64,000 bases of DNA, taken from assembly GCA_035463475.1 (NCBI GenBank), contig DATHTE010000087.1, positions 62,001 to 126,000 on the forward strand, written 5' to 3'. Position 1 is the first letter of the stretch; each line of letters opens with the position of its first letter. Under the pieces are notes generated by a model, which made no database searches, was not told where the DNA came from, and saw only the letters and a list, made by a program, of their open reading frames with translations. This document shows, one piece after another, positions 41,962-52,612 of this stretch. This DNA comes from JACPDI01 sp035463475 (GTDB lineage: Bacteria; Acidobacteriota; Vicinamibacteria; Vicinamibacterales; 2-12-FULL-66-21). The position numbers and the translations under genes are program-made.

Positions 41962-43890
41962 ATGAACGCCTGGATTCGCCGGACGTGCTTCACGGCGCTT
42001 GCCCTGTGGACGATCGTTCCGCCCGCTGACGCGCCGGCGCAGATCGTCACACTGCAGACGCTCAGGGGAAGCGCCGGGTTCGGGTACGAGCGGTTCGCGT
42101 ACGACATGGAGGAGCTGCCCGCCGGCGCGTATGACGACCGGCAGGTGTCTCCCCTCGGAACGCTGCAGATGGCGCTCGCGATCCTCGATCCGGGGATTCT
42201 GCTAATCGACGGCTACGGCGATTTCCGCTTCGATCGGCTGCAGCGGTCGAGCAGCACGGTGGACCTCGACACACGCAGCCGATTTCGCGACCTGCGCCTT
42301 GGGATGACCGTGCTCGCGGCGCGAGGTGCCCCACTCCGGCTGTTCTATTCGCGTGCCGCGAACCGGACGAACCAGGACCAGCGGCTGCACGCGCCCGATG
42401 GCGTGAACCGCATGTTGTCGCTCCTCGGGAGTCACGCGAGCAAGGGTTTCACCTGGCAGCTCGCGGGGCGCGGCAGGCGGCCGGAGGTCAACGCCATGGG
42501 CTCGATCACCAACCGGCATGACGAAGGAGACTTCGCCTCGAGCGGCGAGCTTCGGAGCCGGGAGCGCAACCTGGAGCTGCGCGCAGGCCGTGCGGGCGAG
42601 CGCGGCCGATACGAAGTCTCGTACTTGCACCGCGGCATACGACAGCAGTTTCCTCTCCATGGCCTGGAGAGCGCCTGGGATACGGACCTGCTTCGCGCGC
42701 AGACGACGGTGAAGCCGGCGGAACGGCTGACAATCGACCTCGGCGGCCACTATTCGTCTCACACGACCGACAGGCTGAACGGCGGGCAGCAGTCGCGCGC
42801 GCTGCAGGGGGGCGGCGGCGACGCGGGGCTGACCTGGACGTGGTCGCCGCGCTGGAGCGTCCTGGGCACCTACTCGTACTCGAGCAACGTGGTGGAAGTG
42901 GCCCTGGCAGGCGCCTCGCTCCCGGAGGAGGTGCCGCCGGGCGGTCTTCCGATCGATCTGCCCGTCTCGTCGCGGGAGAACGTCAACTACCAGGACGCGA
43001 CGATGGCGCTGCGGTTCACGGCGCGCAGTGGAAGGACGACGGCCACGGTGGGACCCCGTGTGCTGGTGCTCGATCCCATATGGGCCGGCATTCCGACGCT
43101 GGATCGGTTGCACACGATCCAGACCAGCGTTGACCACCAGTTCCGAGCGGTGGGCCTCGACGTGACCACCGGCGCCAGCGCGGCCGCGGGTCGGGCCATT
43201 TCCGACGTCGGGGATCGCGACCCCTACCACGAGAGCAGCGCACGCCTGCGGTTGTCGCGCCGGATCGGAGCCGGGCAGATCGGCGCCGACGGCAGCGTGG
43301 GAGATTCGCAGGGCCCCTGGTTCTACCCGGTGGGCGGGCAATCGTGGAGAGCCGGCATGGATGTCTCCACGGGCCTCCCCGCGTGGGCCCGGCTGCGGGC
43401 GGGCTTCAGCCACTCGCGCCTCCTGCGCGACACGGTCCTCCAGGAGGGCATCGACTACACCCGCATGTACACAGCGGGCCTGTCGGGCGGCCGCTACGAC
43501 GTGTCGTTCGAGCACAGCGAGGTGCGGTCCACCGCGACCGGCCTGCAGGACACGGCGCTCCTGGCGGTGCTGCGACCGGACGTGATTGCCGCGACACGGC
43601 GCGACCTGTTCGGCCTGCTGTACGGCACGGAACAGCGGAGCAGCACGCTCCAGGCACGCGTGAGGATCCTGAACGGACTCGAGCTGAACGCGCGCGGTCT
43701 CAATGACCGCCGCGTGTACCCGGGTATCTACCGGCTGGAACAGCGCGGGGGCCGTGTCTCGCTGATCTGGACGGTCGGCACGACCCAGCTCGACGCGGGC
43801 GTCGAATCGTACGAGCTGCAGTGGTCGCTCGGGCTGACGCGGAACCAGCGTGTGTACGTTCGCGTAGTGCGGAACTTCACGGTGTTCTGA
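41962..43890 (+). CDS. Large outer-membrane beta-barrel protein (conduit porin candidate)
   Basis: A 642-residue exported protein. After a signal peptide (CFTALALWTIVPPADAPAQ) the sequence is a succession of amphipathic beta strands and polar turns, for example GRYEVSYLHRGIRQQFPLHG, AGLTWTWSPRWSVLGTYSYS and YDVSFEHSEVRSTATG. It ends in phenylalanine (RVVRNFTVF), as outer-membrane barrels do. No enzyme motif is seen. In the middle of multihaem cytochrome genes it could be the porin of a porin-cytochrome conduit, analogous to but not evidently homologous with MtrB or OmbB. A frame extending upstream is antisense overlap with the isomerase gene and is not used. Confidence 0.75.
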   Translation: MNAWIRRTCFTALALWTIVPPADAPAQIVTLQTLRGSAGFGYERFAYDMEELPAGAYDDRQVSPLGTLQMALAILDPGILLIDGYGDFRFDRLQRSSSTVDLDTRSRFRDLRLGMTVLAARGAPLRLFYSRAANRTNQDQRLHAPDGVNRMLSLLGSHASKGFTWQLAGRGRRPEVNAMGSITNRHDEGDFASSGELRSRERNLELRAGRAGERGRYEVSYLHRGIRQQFPLHGLESAWDTDLLRAQTTVKPAERLTIDLGGHYSSHTTDRLNGGQQSRALQGGGGDAGLTWTWSPRWSVLGTYSYSSNVVEVALAGASLPEEVPPGGLPIDLPVSSRENVNYQDATMALRFTARSGRTTATVGPRVLVLDPIWAGIPTLDRLHTIQTSVDHQFRAVGLDVTTGASAAAGRAISDVGDRDPYHESSARLRLSRRIGAGQIGADGSVGDSQGPWFYPVGGQSWRAGMDVSTGLPAWARLRAGFSHSRLLRDTVLQEGIDYTRMYTAGLSGGRYDVSFEHSEVRSTATGLQDTALLAVLRPDVIAATRRDLFGLLYGTEQRSSTLQARVRILNGLELNARGLNDRRVYPGIYRLEQRGGRVSLIWTVGTTQLDAGVESYELQWSLGLTRNQRVYVRVVRNFTVF

Positions 43891-44978
43891 TGCCAGTTCT
43901 CAAGCCATGTCCTCGTTCCGGTTCGCCGATGCTGTGCCTCGCCGGCGGCGCGGTTGCTGTGATAGCGGCCATCGTGTGGTCGCTGGGCGTCGCCGCGTCC
44001 ACAGCCGCGCCAACGCCGAAGGGCGCGCGGCCGCTGCGTGTGTGGCCCGCGCCTCCCGACGTCGAGCGTATCCGGTACGTCGGCGAGGTGGCCACCGCGC
44101 GCGACATCGGCGCCGGTCCTGGCTGGTTCGGGCGCGTGGCGAACGCGATCGTCGGCCGGCGCGCGGAGGTGCCACGTCTCGTCCGCCCGCATGGCGTGAC
44201 GACCGACTCGAGCGGCCGGCTGATCGTCAGCGATCCCGAGCAGCGGGCGGTTCACGTCTTCGACCTGGCGCGGAAACGGTACTCCTCGCTTGGAGGCGTC
44301 GGCTTTAGGTCGCCCGTGGGCGTTGCGGTCGGGCCGGACGATTCGATCTTCGTGACCGACTCGGGGCGCCGGGAAGTCCTGGTCTTCGAGAAGGGAGGCC
44401 GGCTCCGATCGACGCTCGGCGTCGTCAACGGCGAGCACATCTTCGTGCGCCCGACAGGCATCGCCGTGGGGCGCGACGGCACCATCTACGTGGTGGACAC
44501 CGTCCCGAGCCGCGTGTCCGCGCTCGGGCCCGACGGCCGCGTGCTGCGGCGGTTCGGCCGCCGGGGCGCCGGGCCGGGCGAGTTCAACTATCCCACGCAC
44601 GTGACGCTTGCCGCCGACGGACATCTCTACGTCGTCGATTCGCTGAACGCCCGCGTGCAGGTGCTGACCGAAGACGGCGATTTCGTCCGCTCGTTCGGCA
44701 GCCGCGGCACGGGCACCGGAGACTTCGACAAGCCGAAGGGAATCGGCGTCGATGGCGAGGGGCACGTGTACGTGGCCGAAGCGCTGCACGACGTGGTGCA
44801 GATCTTCGACTCCGGAGGGCGCCTTCTCCTCGTCGTTGGTGAGAGCGGGAGGCAGGCGGGCTCGTTTTCGCTGCCAGCGGGCGTCCACGTTGACGCGCGG
44901 GGGCGCGTCTTCGTCGCGGACGCGTTGAACGGCCGCGTGCAAATGTTCCGGTACGTGAGCAGGCCCGATGCAGAGTAA
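43890..44978 (+). CDS. Exported NHL-repeat beta-propeller protein (first copy)
   Basis: A 362-residue protein with a signal or anchor near residues 15-40 and six NHL-type repeats. Each has a pattern like PTGIAVGRDGTIYVVDT or PKGIGVDGEGHVYVAEA ending in an RV-x-VF/L turn. The ATG overlaps the barrel stop (TGATG), so it is translated with it. NHL propellers are common next to multihaem cytochromes, and here a second copy occurs after the next cytochrome gene. The role, such as scaffold, maturation factor or surface partner, is not known. Its end overlaps the next gene by 11 bases. Confidence 0.85.
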   Translation: MPVLKPCPRSGSPMLCLAGGAVAVIAAIVWSLGVAASTAAPTPKGARPLRVWPAPPDVERIRYVGEVATARDIGAGPGWFGRVANAIVGRRAEVPRLVRPHGVTTDSSGRLIVSDPEQRAVHVFDLARKRYSSLGGVGFRSPVGVAVGPDDSIFVTDSGRREVLVFEKGGRLRSTLGVVNGEHIFVRPTGIAVGRDGTIYVVDTVPSRVSALGPDGRVLRRFGRRGAGPGEFNYPTHVTLAADGHLYVVDSLNARVQVLTEDGDFVRSFGSRGTGTGDFDKPKGIGVDGEGHVYVAEALHDVVQIFDSGGRLLLVVGESGRQAGSFSLPAGVHVDARGRVFVADALNGRVQMFRYVSRPDAE

Positions 44979-46911
44979 CGCTGGCGTTCTCGTTCGGTTG
45001 CCGGGCGCCGCCGCGGCCCTGGTGGTGGCGATGGTATCGGCCCAAACGCTCCTCGCGTCGCCGGGGCAGGTGGTGTCGTCCAGGCACAATCTGTCTGTGA
45101 GCGGGCCGGGGCCGGTGAAGTCCACTTCCGAATCGCAGGTCTGCGTGTTCTGCCATACGCCGCACAACGCGAACCCCGCGCCACAGCTGTGGAACCACCA
45201 GGCGAGCGGCGCCACCAACTACAGCACGTATGGCAGCAGCTCGTTCGACTCGGGCCAGGTCCCGGGCACCTTCAACACGTTTCCCGGTCGATCGGCGGGG
45301 CAGCCCGCAGGGTCCTCGCGCCTGTGCCTCAGCTGCCACGACGGCACCATCGCGCTCGGAGCCACGCTGAACAACGGCACGATCGCCGTCTCCGGCGGCA
45401 ACGGTGAGTTCATCCCCACGCGGTCACATCTGGGAACGGATCTGTCGAACGATCATCCGGTGTCTTTCGCGCGTGATCCGTCGGACACCCAGGCGATCGA
45501 TCCGCCGCCGGGCGACAGCGTGCAGCTCGAAGGCCAGACGAACTTCATTCAGTGCGTCTCCTGCCACGACGCGCACCGGCAGGACGGCGATCCGGCGTTG
45601 CCGAAGTTCCTGGTGAAGAGCAACGTCCGATCGGCCCTGTGCACCACGTGCCACCGCAAGAGCGGGCCCGGATGGAGCTGGGCCGGATCTCCGCACAGCA
45701 GTTCCTCCAAGAGCTACACGGCGGTCAACAACGGCGGTGTGTCCGGTCTGGGGTCGCACACACCCTATGTGACGGTTGCCGACAACGGCTGTGAGGCCTG
45801 TCACCGGCCGCACACGGCGCCGCAGGCGCAGCGGCTGTTGAAAGCGGTCAACGAGCCGAGCGTCTGTCTCCAGTGCCACGGCAACACGCCCGTGACACAG
45901 AAGAACATCGCGGCGGCGTTCGCGAAGCCGCGCGCACACAGCCTGGAGACCAGTACCGCGACGAGCTTGCACGACTACACCGAACTCAGGCCATCGCCGA
46001 CGAACTTCTCGGGCGGCCGCCGTCATGCCGATTGCTCCGATTGCCACAACCCGCACGGCGCGGCCAATGCCGGTTCGCCTGGCAGCGGCCTGCACACGAC
46101 CGGGACGAACGCGATCGGCGCGGCCAGCGTGCTCGCCGGCGTGCCCGGCGTCGAACCCGCCGTTTGGCCCGCGGTGCTCCCGAGGTCAGGCTCGCTGCCG
46201 ATGAACTCCGCCTCGCAGGGTGGCTACACGCTCGCGCCCTCGTCTGCGCAGGAGTACCTCCTGTGCTTCAAGTGTCACAGCTCCTACGCGTTCGGCACGC
46301 AGCCGCCGCTCAGCCCGTCGGGCGGCCCCGGGACGGACGTGGCGGCGGAGGTCAATCCTTCCAACGCCAGCTACCACCCGGTCGTGGGCGCGCCGCACCT
46401 TCGTGTGCCCGCGAGCAACATGGTGGCGCCCTGGAACACCACGACGTCCGCGACGCGCATGTACTGCACGGACTGCCATGGCAACGACCAGGCGACATCC
46501 GCGACCGTGCCGCAGGGTCCGCACGGATCCGCGAATCCGTTCATCCTGCGGTTCTCGAGCGCGCAGTGGAGCACCACGGGGCCGACGCTGAACTCGTCGG
46601 CCGGGTTCTGCTTCAACTGTCACGATCCCGCGCGTATCCGCTCGACGAACACCGTGCACGCCAAGGGGGCGCACCAGTCGACGCCGTGCCAATCCTGTCA
46701 CGTGGCGGTGCCGCACGGGCTGTTCCGCCCGAGCCTGATCGCGCTCACACGCGATCCGGCTCCCTACAACCGCGGCGCCGCGCTCGTCGTCCGCTGGCAG
46801 CGCGCGAGCACGCCGAACGGCTACAGCAAGAGCTACTGCTACGTCACGGCGTGCCACGCGCACGACGACACGTCGAACGCGCCGATTTCGAATGCCAACA
46901 CCTACTACTGA
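44968..46911 (+). CDS. Multihaem c-type cytochrome (eleven CxxCH and one CX4CH), exported
   Basis: A 647-residue exported cytochrome. After a signal peptide (to about residue 31) come eleven CxxCH motifs: CVFCH, CLSCH, CVSCH, CTTCH, CEACH, CLQCH, CSDCH, CFKCH, CTDCH, CFNCH and CQSCH. A twelfth near the C-terminus reads CYVTACH, a CX4CH. The opening QVCVFCHTPHNANPAPQLWN and GSSRLCLSCHDGTIALGA are typical of the doubled-CxxCH cytochromes of metal-reducing bacteria. Long Ser/Thr/Gly-rich spacers suggest an extended surface protein. Its start overlaps the NHL gene by 11 bases. It may be the terminal outer-surface reductase or a filament-forming unit. Confidence 0.9.
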   Translation: MQSNAGVLVRLPGAAAALVVAMVSAQTLLASPGQVVSSRHNLSVSGPGPVKSTSESQVCVFCHTPHNANPAPQLWNHQASGATNYSTYGSSSFDSGQVPGTFNTFPGRSAGQPAGSSRLCLSCHDGTIALGATLNNGTIAVSGGNGEFIPTRSHLGTDLSNDHPVSFARDPSDTQAIDPPPGDSVQLEGQTNFIQCVSCHDAHRQDGDPALPKFLVKSNVRSALCTTCHRKSGPGWSWAGSPHSSSSKSYTAVNNGGVSGLGSHTPYVTVADNGCEACHRPHTAPQAQRLLKAVNEPSVCLQCHGNTPVTQKNIAAAFAKPRAHSLETSTATSLHDYTELRPSPTNFSGGRRHADCSDCHNPHGAANAGSPGSGLHTTGTNAIGAASVLAGVPGVEPAVWPAVLPRSGSLPMNSASQGGYTLAPSSAQEYLLCFKCHSSYAFGTQPPLSPSGGPGTDVAAEVNPSNASYHPVVGAPHLRVPASNMVAPWNTTTSATRMYCTDCHGNDQATSATVPQGPHGSANPFILRFSSAQWSTTGPTLNSSAGFCFNCHDPARIRSTNTVHAKGAHQSTPCQSCHVAVPHGLFRPSLIALTRDPAPYNRGAALVVRWQRASTPNGYSKSYCYVTACHAHDDTSNAPISNANTYY

Positions 46912-46923
46912 CAGGCCAGGGTC

Positions 46924-48045
46924 ATGACCGCCGATCGATTTGCCACGTGCCGGGAAGTACCCGGACTCCTCATCGCGATCGCCTGTATCGTGATCGCTGC
47001 GTCCCTCGTGCAGGCACAGCCAAAGCGGGGAGCGGCCGCCGCCCAGAAAGACGAGGCGAGGACGCCGGTGCAGGCGGTCTGGCCGCTGCCGCCCGAGCAG
47101 CCGCGCGTCCAATTCGTCGCTGCTTACGCGAGCAGCGTCGACGTCGAAGGACCGGCGAGGAAATCGCGCGTGTTCGCGCTGAAAGAGGCGCTCCTCGGAA
47201 AAGAGCGCATGGCCGCGCAGTTGCCGCGGGTGAAGCGTTTCCAGAAGCCGTACGGCGTCGCGGTGGATCCGCAGGGGCGCATCGTCGTGACGGACACGCT
47301 GCAGGGGACGGTCTTCGTCGTGGATGCCGCCAGGCGCGCCTTCACGTTCATCGGCGCCGCGGAGCGGCAGTTCGCACTGAGTGCCCCCGCAGGTGTCGCC
47401 GCCGACGCGCACGGCAACATCTACGTAGGCGACAGTGGGAACAGTACCATCCTGCAGTTCGGACCGGACCTGCGTTTCGTCCGGATAATCGGCCGACAAG
47501 GCGACGTCCGGAGCCCCAGCGGCATCGCGCTCGATCCCAGTGGAAAGCGGCTGTACGCCGTGGACACGCAGGGGCACGCCGTCGCGTCGTTCGACGTCGC
47601 CACCGGCAGACTCATCCGGCGCACGGGGGAGCGAGGCACGAAGCCCGGACAGTTCGGGTTTCCGAGTGGAATCGCGGTGGCGCCGGACGGTCTGGTGTAC
47701 GTCGCCGACACGATGAACTACCGCGTGCAGGTCTTCGACCCCGACCTGACGTTCCAGCGCAGTTTCGGATCGGTGGGCGACACGCCGGGCAGGTTCCGGC
47801 GTCCGAAGGGCATCGCCGTCGACGCGGAGCACGTGGTCTACGTCGTGGACTCCGACTTCAACAATTTCCAGATGTTCAGCCGGCGCGGCGAACCCCTGCT
47901 CGCCGTCGGTGAATACGGCGTCCGCCCCGGGCAGATGATGCTGCCCGCCGGGATCTGTGTGGACCGCGCAAGGCGCCGGATCGTCGTTGCCGAACAGATG
48001 AACAAGCGGGTCCAGGTCTTCGAGCGGGTCGGGCCGCCAGCCTGA
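46924..48045 (+). CDS. Exported NHL-repeat beta-propeller protein (second copy)
   Basis: A 373-residue paralogue of the NHL protein at 43890-44978. A signal segment (GLLIAIACIVIAASLVQAQ) precedes six NHL-type blades, for example PYGVAVDPQGRIVVTDT, PSGIAVAPDGLVYVADT and PKGIAVDAEHVVYVVDS. The shared N-terminal element VWPLPPEQPRVQFVAAYAS resembles VWPAPPDVERIRYVGEVAT in the first copy, supporting common descent. It follows the multihaem cytochrome with a 12-bp gap and is the last gene of the run, meeting the NtrX-like regulator end to end with 24 bp between. Confidence 0.85.
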   Translation: MTADRFATCREVPGLLIAIACIVIAASLVQAQPKRGAAAAQKDEARTPVQAVWPLPPEQPRVQFVAAYASSVDVEGPARKSRVFALKEALLGKERMAAQLPRVKRFQKPYGVAVDPQGRIVVTDTLQGTVFVVDAARRAFTFIGAAERQFALSAPAGVAADAHGNIYVGDSGNSTILQFGPDLRFVRIIGRQGDVRSPSGIALDPSGKRLYAVDTQGHAVASFDVATGRLIRRTGERGTKPGQFGFPSGIAVAPDGLVYVADTMNYRVQVFDPDLTFQRSFGSVGDTPGRFRRPKGIAVDAEHVVYVVDSDFNNFQMFSRRGEPLLAVGEYGVRPGQMMLPAGICVDRARRRIVVAEQMNKRVQVFERVGPPA

Positions 48046-48069
48046 CAGGCCCGCGGCGAGAACAGCCGT

Positions 48070-49427
<1,358 letters not shown>

Positions 49428-49431
<4 letters not shown>

Positions 49432-51194
49432 GAGGGCAGTTCGATGAGAAAAGTCGTGCCCCGCCCCGGCTCGCTCTCGACGGTGACCTTGCCGGCGTGA
49501 TCGGCGACGACCGACTGGACGATCGCGAGCCCGAGGCCCGTGCCGTGCTGCTTCGTCGTGTAGTACGGCGTGAACAGGCGCCTGCGCTCCTCTTCCGTGA
49601 GTCCCTCGCCGGTGTCCGACACCTCGAGGTGGACGGCGCCGGGCGCGCGGCGCGTGCGCACCGTGAGCTGTCCGCCGTGAGGCATCGCGTCGATCGCGTT
49701 CAGCAGCAGGTTCTGCAGCGCGCGCCCGAGCTGCTCGGGGTCGGCCCGAATCGTCCCGACGGAGGGGTCGAGATCGGTCGCCACCTTGATCGGGGGACGT
49801 TCCGGCGCCTCGAGCTGCGCCCGGAACAGCTGCAGGCTCTGCTCGACGACGTCGTTTGGCGAGAGCGTGGTCAGCTCCGGCGCCGGCATCTTCGCGAAAT
49901 CGCTGAACCGCGCGATCACCGTCGTCAGGTTCGTGAGCCCGGTCGTCAGCGTCGTCACGCTCTCCTCGAACACCTCGTCGAACTCCGCGGGCTGCAGCGC
50001 CTTGGCTCGCCGCAGGTTGTCGATCGTGATGCGCAGCGGGAAGAGCGGGTTCTTGAGCTCGTGCGCGAGGCGGCGCGCCAGCTCGCGCCAGGCCGCGACG
50101 CGCTCGGCCTGCAGCAGCCGCTCGCGCTGGTCGAGGAGCTGACGCGTCATCGCCTCGAACGAACGCGCCAGCGCCTCGATCTCGCCTGACGACGAGACCT
50201 CGTCGAGGCGCACGTTCCAGTCGCCGGCCGCCACGGCGTGCGCCGCCTCCGCGAGCTGCTCGACGGGGCGAGTGACGCGCGCCGCAATGAGATAGCTGAG
50301 GATGAAGCCGACGACCACGCCAAGGCCGCCGAAGGCGAGGCCGCTCCAGTAGATCCGATTCACGAGCGCGGCGAGCTCGCGGCCCGAGCTTCCGACGAGG
50401 AGCACGCCGAGCACCGTGCCGCCGCGGCCGGAGAGCGGCACCGCCGTGATGGTTTCCGGTCCATCCGGCCAGCGCACCGTTTCAACCGCTTCCTCGCGGT
50501 TCTGCCGCACCCGCGCGATCAGCGGCTCGAGCTGCGCGGCGTGCGGCACCTCGCCGGTCGCGTCGATCAGCTGCTGCCGAGACAACTCGGGCTCGACGTT
50601 CCGATAGAGCAGCACGCGCATCCCCTCGGGCAGCACGAGCGTGCGCAGGAATTGCTGATCGAGACGGCGCCCCCCCGCGACGTAGAGCGGACGGTCGGCT
50701 GTTTTCACCTGGCGCACCGCGACGAGCCCGAGGGCGATGTCGCGTGGCAATTCGACTGGCTGGAGAAACGCGGCACGAGCCGCGGTGCCCGCCGTCAGTG
50801 CCCAGGGGTGCGGATACCCGAACTTGGCCGGCCATTCCGCCGACGACAGAATGGTGCCGTCGGCCGCGACGAGATCGAGGAAGTCGAGTCCCTGCGCGGC
50901 CGCCAGCGGCGCGGCCTCGTTCACCAGCGCCGCCGCGTCCCCGGGCGACCGTCCGAGGTCCGCCGCGGTCCGGAGCAGCGCCTCGCTGCCGGCGACGCGC
51001 TCGACCCGAACCGCCACCTCCTCTCCCTCGATCGCGAACTCACGGCGAAACTGCGCGACGAGCGCGGCGGTCCGCTGCGCGTCGAGCGCCGCAAACGAGC
51101 GGCGCGCGCTGGCCGAGACCGTCCACGTGGCCAGGAACACCGCGACCGCGACGGCAGCGCTGACGAGGGCGAACAGCCGGGTGCGGAGGCTCAT
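49428..51194 (-). CDS. Sensor histidine kinase (NtrY-like)
   Basis: A 588-residue membrane kinase. An N-terminal helix (RLFALVSAAVAVAVFLATW) and a second near residues 290-315 (YWSGLAFGGLGVVVGFILSY) enclose a periplasmic sensor of about 250 residues with no CxxCH. HAMP (ARVTRPVEQLAEAAHAVAAG), the H-box RRLAHELKNPLFPLRI, N-box LQNLLLNAID and GTGLGLAIVQSV follow. The NtrY-type H-box HELKNPL suits a sigma-54 regulator partner. The binding-protein gene overlaps its start by four bases, suggesting a ligand-binding accessory. Confidence 0.92.
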
Positions 51195-52612
51195 CGAGGA
51201 CCCGCCTGCTGGCGCGCCAGCCACACGTTGCCGAGATCCCACGCGCCCCACGGCTGCACGAGCGCGCCGCTTCTCGATTCGACGCCGTCGGCGATGCCGT
51301 ACACCTCCGACAGGTGCACCACCGGCACGATGACGTCGCGCTCCAGCAGCGCGCGTTCGAGCCGGTATACCGACTCGATCGGCGCGAGGGGCGGCAGCGC
51401 GCCTTCCGGCGTCGCCAGCGTGACCACGCGCGGGCCGAGAGCCGCCATGACGCCGGCGAGGGCGCGGTCCGGGCTCGTGGCCGGCACCGTCACGCGCACG
51501 AGCCGCGCATCCGCACGGGGCGCCAGCCCCGCCGGCGCCTGCACGGTTATCGCGACGCCGGCCTCGCGGGCGTCCACGACGATGCGCTCGGCGACGGCCT
51601 GCGCGAGCGGATCGCCCCCGTCGATCCGGAGCGTCACGCGGCGTCGCGCAAGAGGCAGCGAAGCGATCGCGGCGGGGGCGGCTGCGCGGCGCGCGCGCGG
51701 TAGCTGGTAGCCGCTCAGCCACGGCGGCAGCAGACCCGTCGCGGGCTCCGCGTGACCGTGCAGGAGCGCCGTCGACAGCACCGGACGATCGATCGCCGCG
51801 GCCACGGCGCGCCGGATGACATCGTCGGCTGCTTCCGCGCGGTGCTGCTCGAACGTCACGGCGACGAGATCGAGCGGACGCGTCGAAGCCGTCCGCAAGC
51901 CGCGCTGTGAGAGCCGGCGAAGATCCGTCGGGCGAACGGACACGATGTCGGCGCGCCCGAGCTCCAGGCTGGTGACCTGATCACCGGGCGCCTGGCCCAG
52001 GTCTACCTCGACGGCATCGATGAACGGCCGGCTGTTCCAGTAGTTCTCGTGCGCGCGCAGGCTCAGGTGGCGCGGCTCGAAGCGATGGAGACGGAACGGC
52101 CCGCTGCCAATCCACTCACCGGTGTTGGACCGGACCGCCACGCCATACCGGAGTTCGGCGAGTTCCCACGGAAGGTCGGGACGGGCGTCGGGTGTGTCGA
52201 TCACGACCGCGTCGCCGGCAGTCTCCACGACCCAGGCGGCGTTCGCGCGCCGCAGGGCGGCCGCCACGTGCCACGGTTCGAGCACGGAACCGTCGTGCAG
52301 AGACACGTCGCGCCGCAGGCGAAACCGCCATTGCGCGCATCGCGAATCGCACTCCCACGCAACCGCCAGGCGCGGCCGCAACCCGCCCGCAGGGTCGATC
52401 GCGACCAGCGTTTCGAACACGAGCGGCAGCAGACGCGCGCGCGCCGCTCGCTGGGCGCCGTCGGCAGGCTCCGCAGCGGGATCCGGCGTGGCGATCGTTC
52501 CCGCATCCTGGATGCGAACGGTGCCGCCGTAGCGGGGCCGCGCGGCGTCGGTTTGCGCGACGGCGAGGGCCGCGCTACCGATCGCAAGCAATGCCAACCT
52601 GATAGACGTCAT
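51191..52612 (-). CDS. Orphan extracellular solute-binding protein (family 5)
   Basis: A 473-residue exported binding protein of the peptide/nickel (SBP family 5) type. The signal peptide (SIRLALLAIGSAALAVAQ) is followed by RPRYGGTVRIQDAG, LVFETLVAIDPAGGLRPRLAVAWE and IGSGPFRLHRFEPRHLSLRA. No ABC permease or ATPase gene is adjacent. Its stop overlaps the kinase ATG, and its start overlaps the upstream secreted-protein gene by 38 bases, so all appear co-translated. A role in ligand presentation to the kinase rather than uptake is possible. The Cys pair in ECDSRCAQWR could form a disulfide. Confidence 0.82.
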   Translation of the reverse strand: MTSIRLALLAIGSAALAVAQTDAARPRYGGTVRIQDAGTIATPDPAAEPADGAQRAARARLLPLVFETLVAIDPAGGLRPRLAVAWECDSRCAQWRFRLRRDVSLHDGSVLEPWHVAAALRRANAAWVVETAGDAVVIDTPDARPDLPWELAELRYGVAVRSNTGEWIGSGPFRLHRFEPRHLSLRAHENYWNSRPFIDAVEVDLGQAPGDQVTSLELGRADIVSVRPTDLRRLSQRGLRTASTRPLDLVAVTFEQHRAEAADDVIRRAVAAAIDRPVLSTALLHGHAEPATGLLPPWLSGYQLPRARRAAAPAAIASLPLARRRVTLRIDGGDPLAQAVAERIVVDAREAGVAITVQAPAGLAPRADARLVRVTVPATSPDRALAGVMAALGPRVVTLATPEGALPPLAPIESVYRLERALLERDVIVPVVHLSEVYGIADGVESRSGALVQPWGAWDLGNVWLARQQAGPR

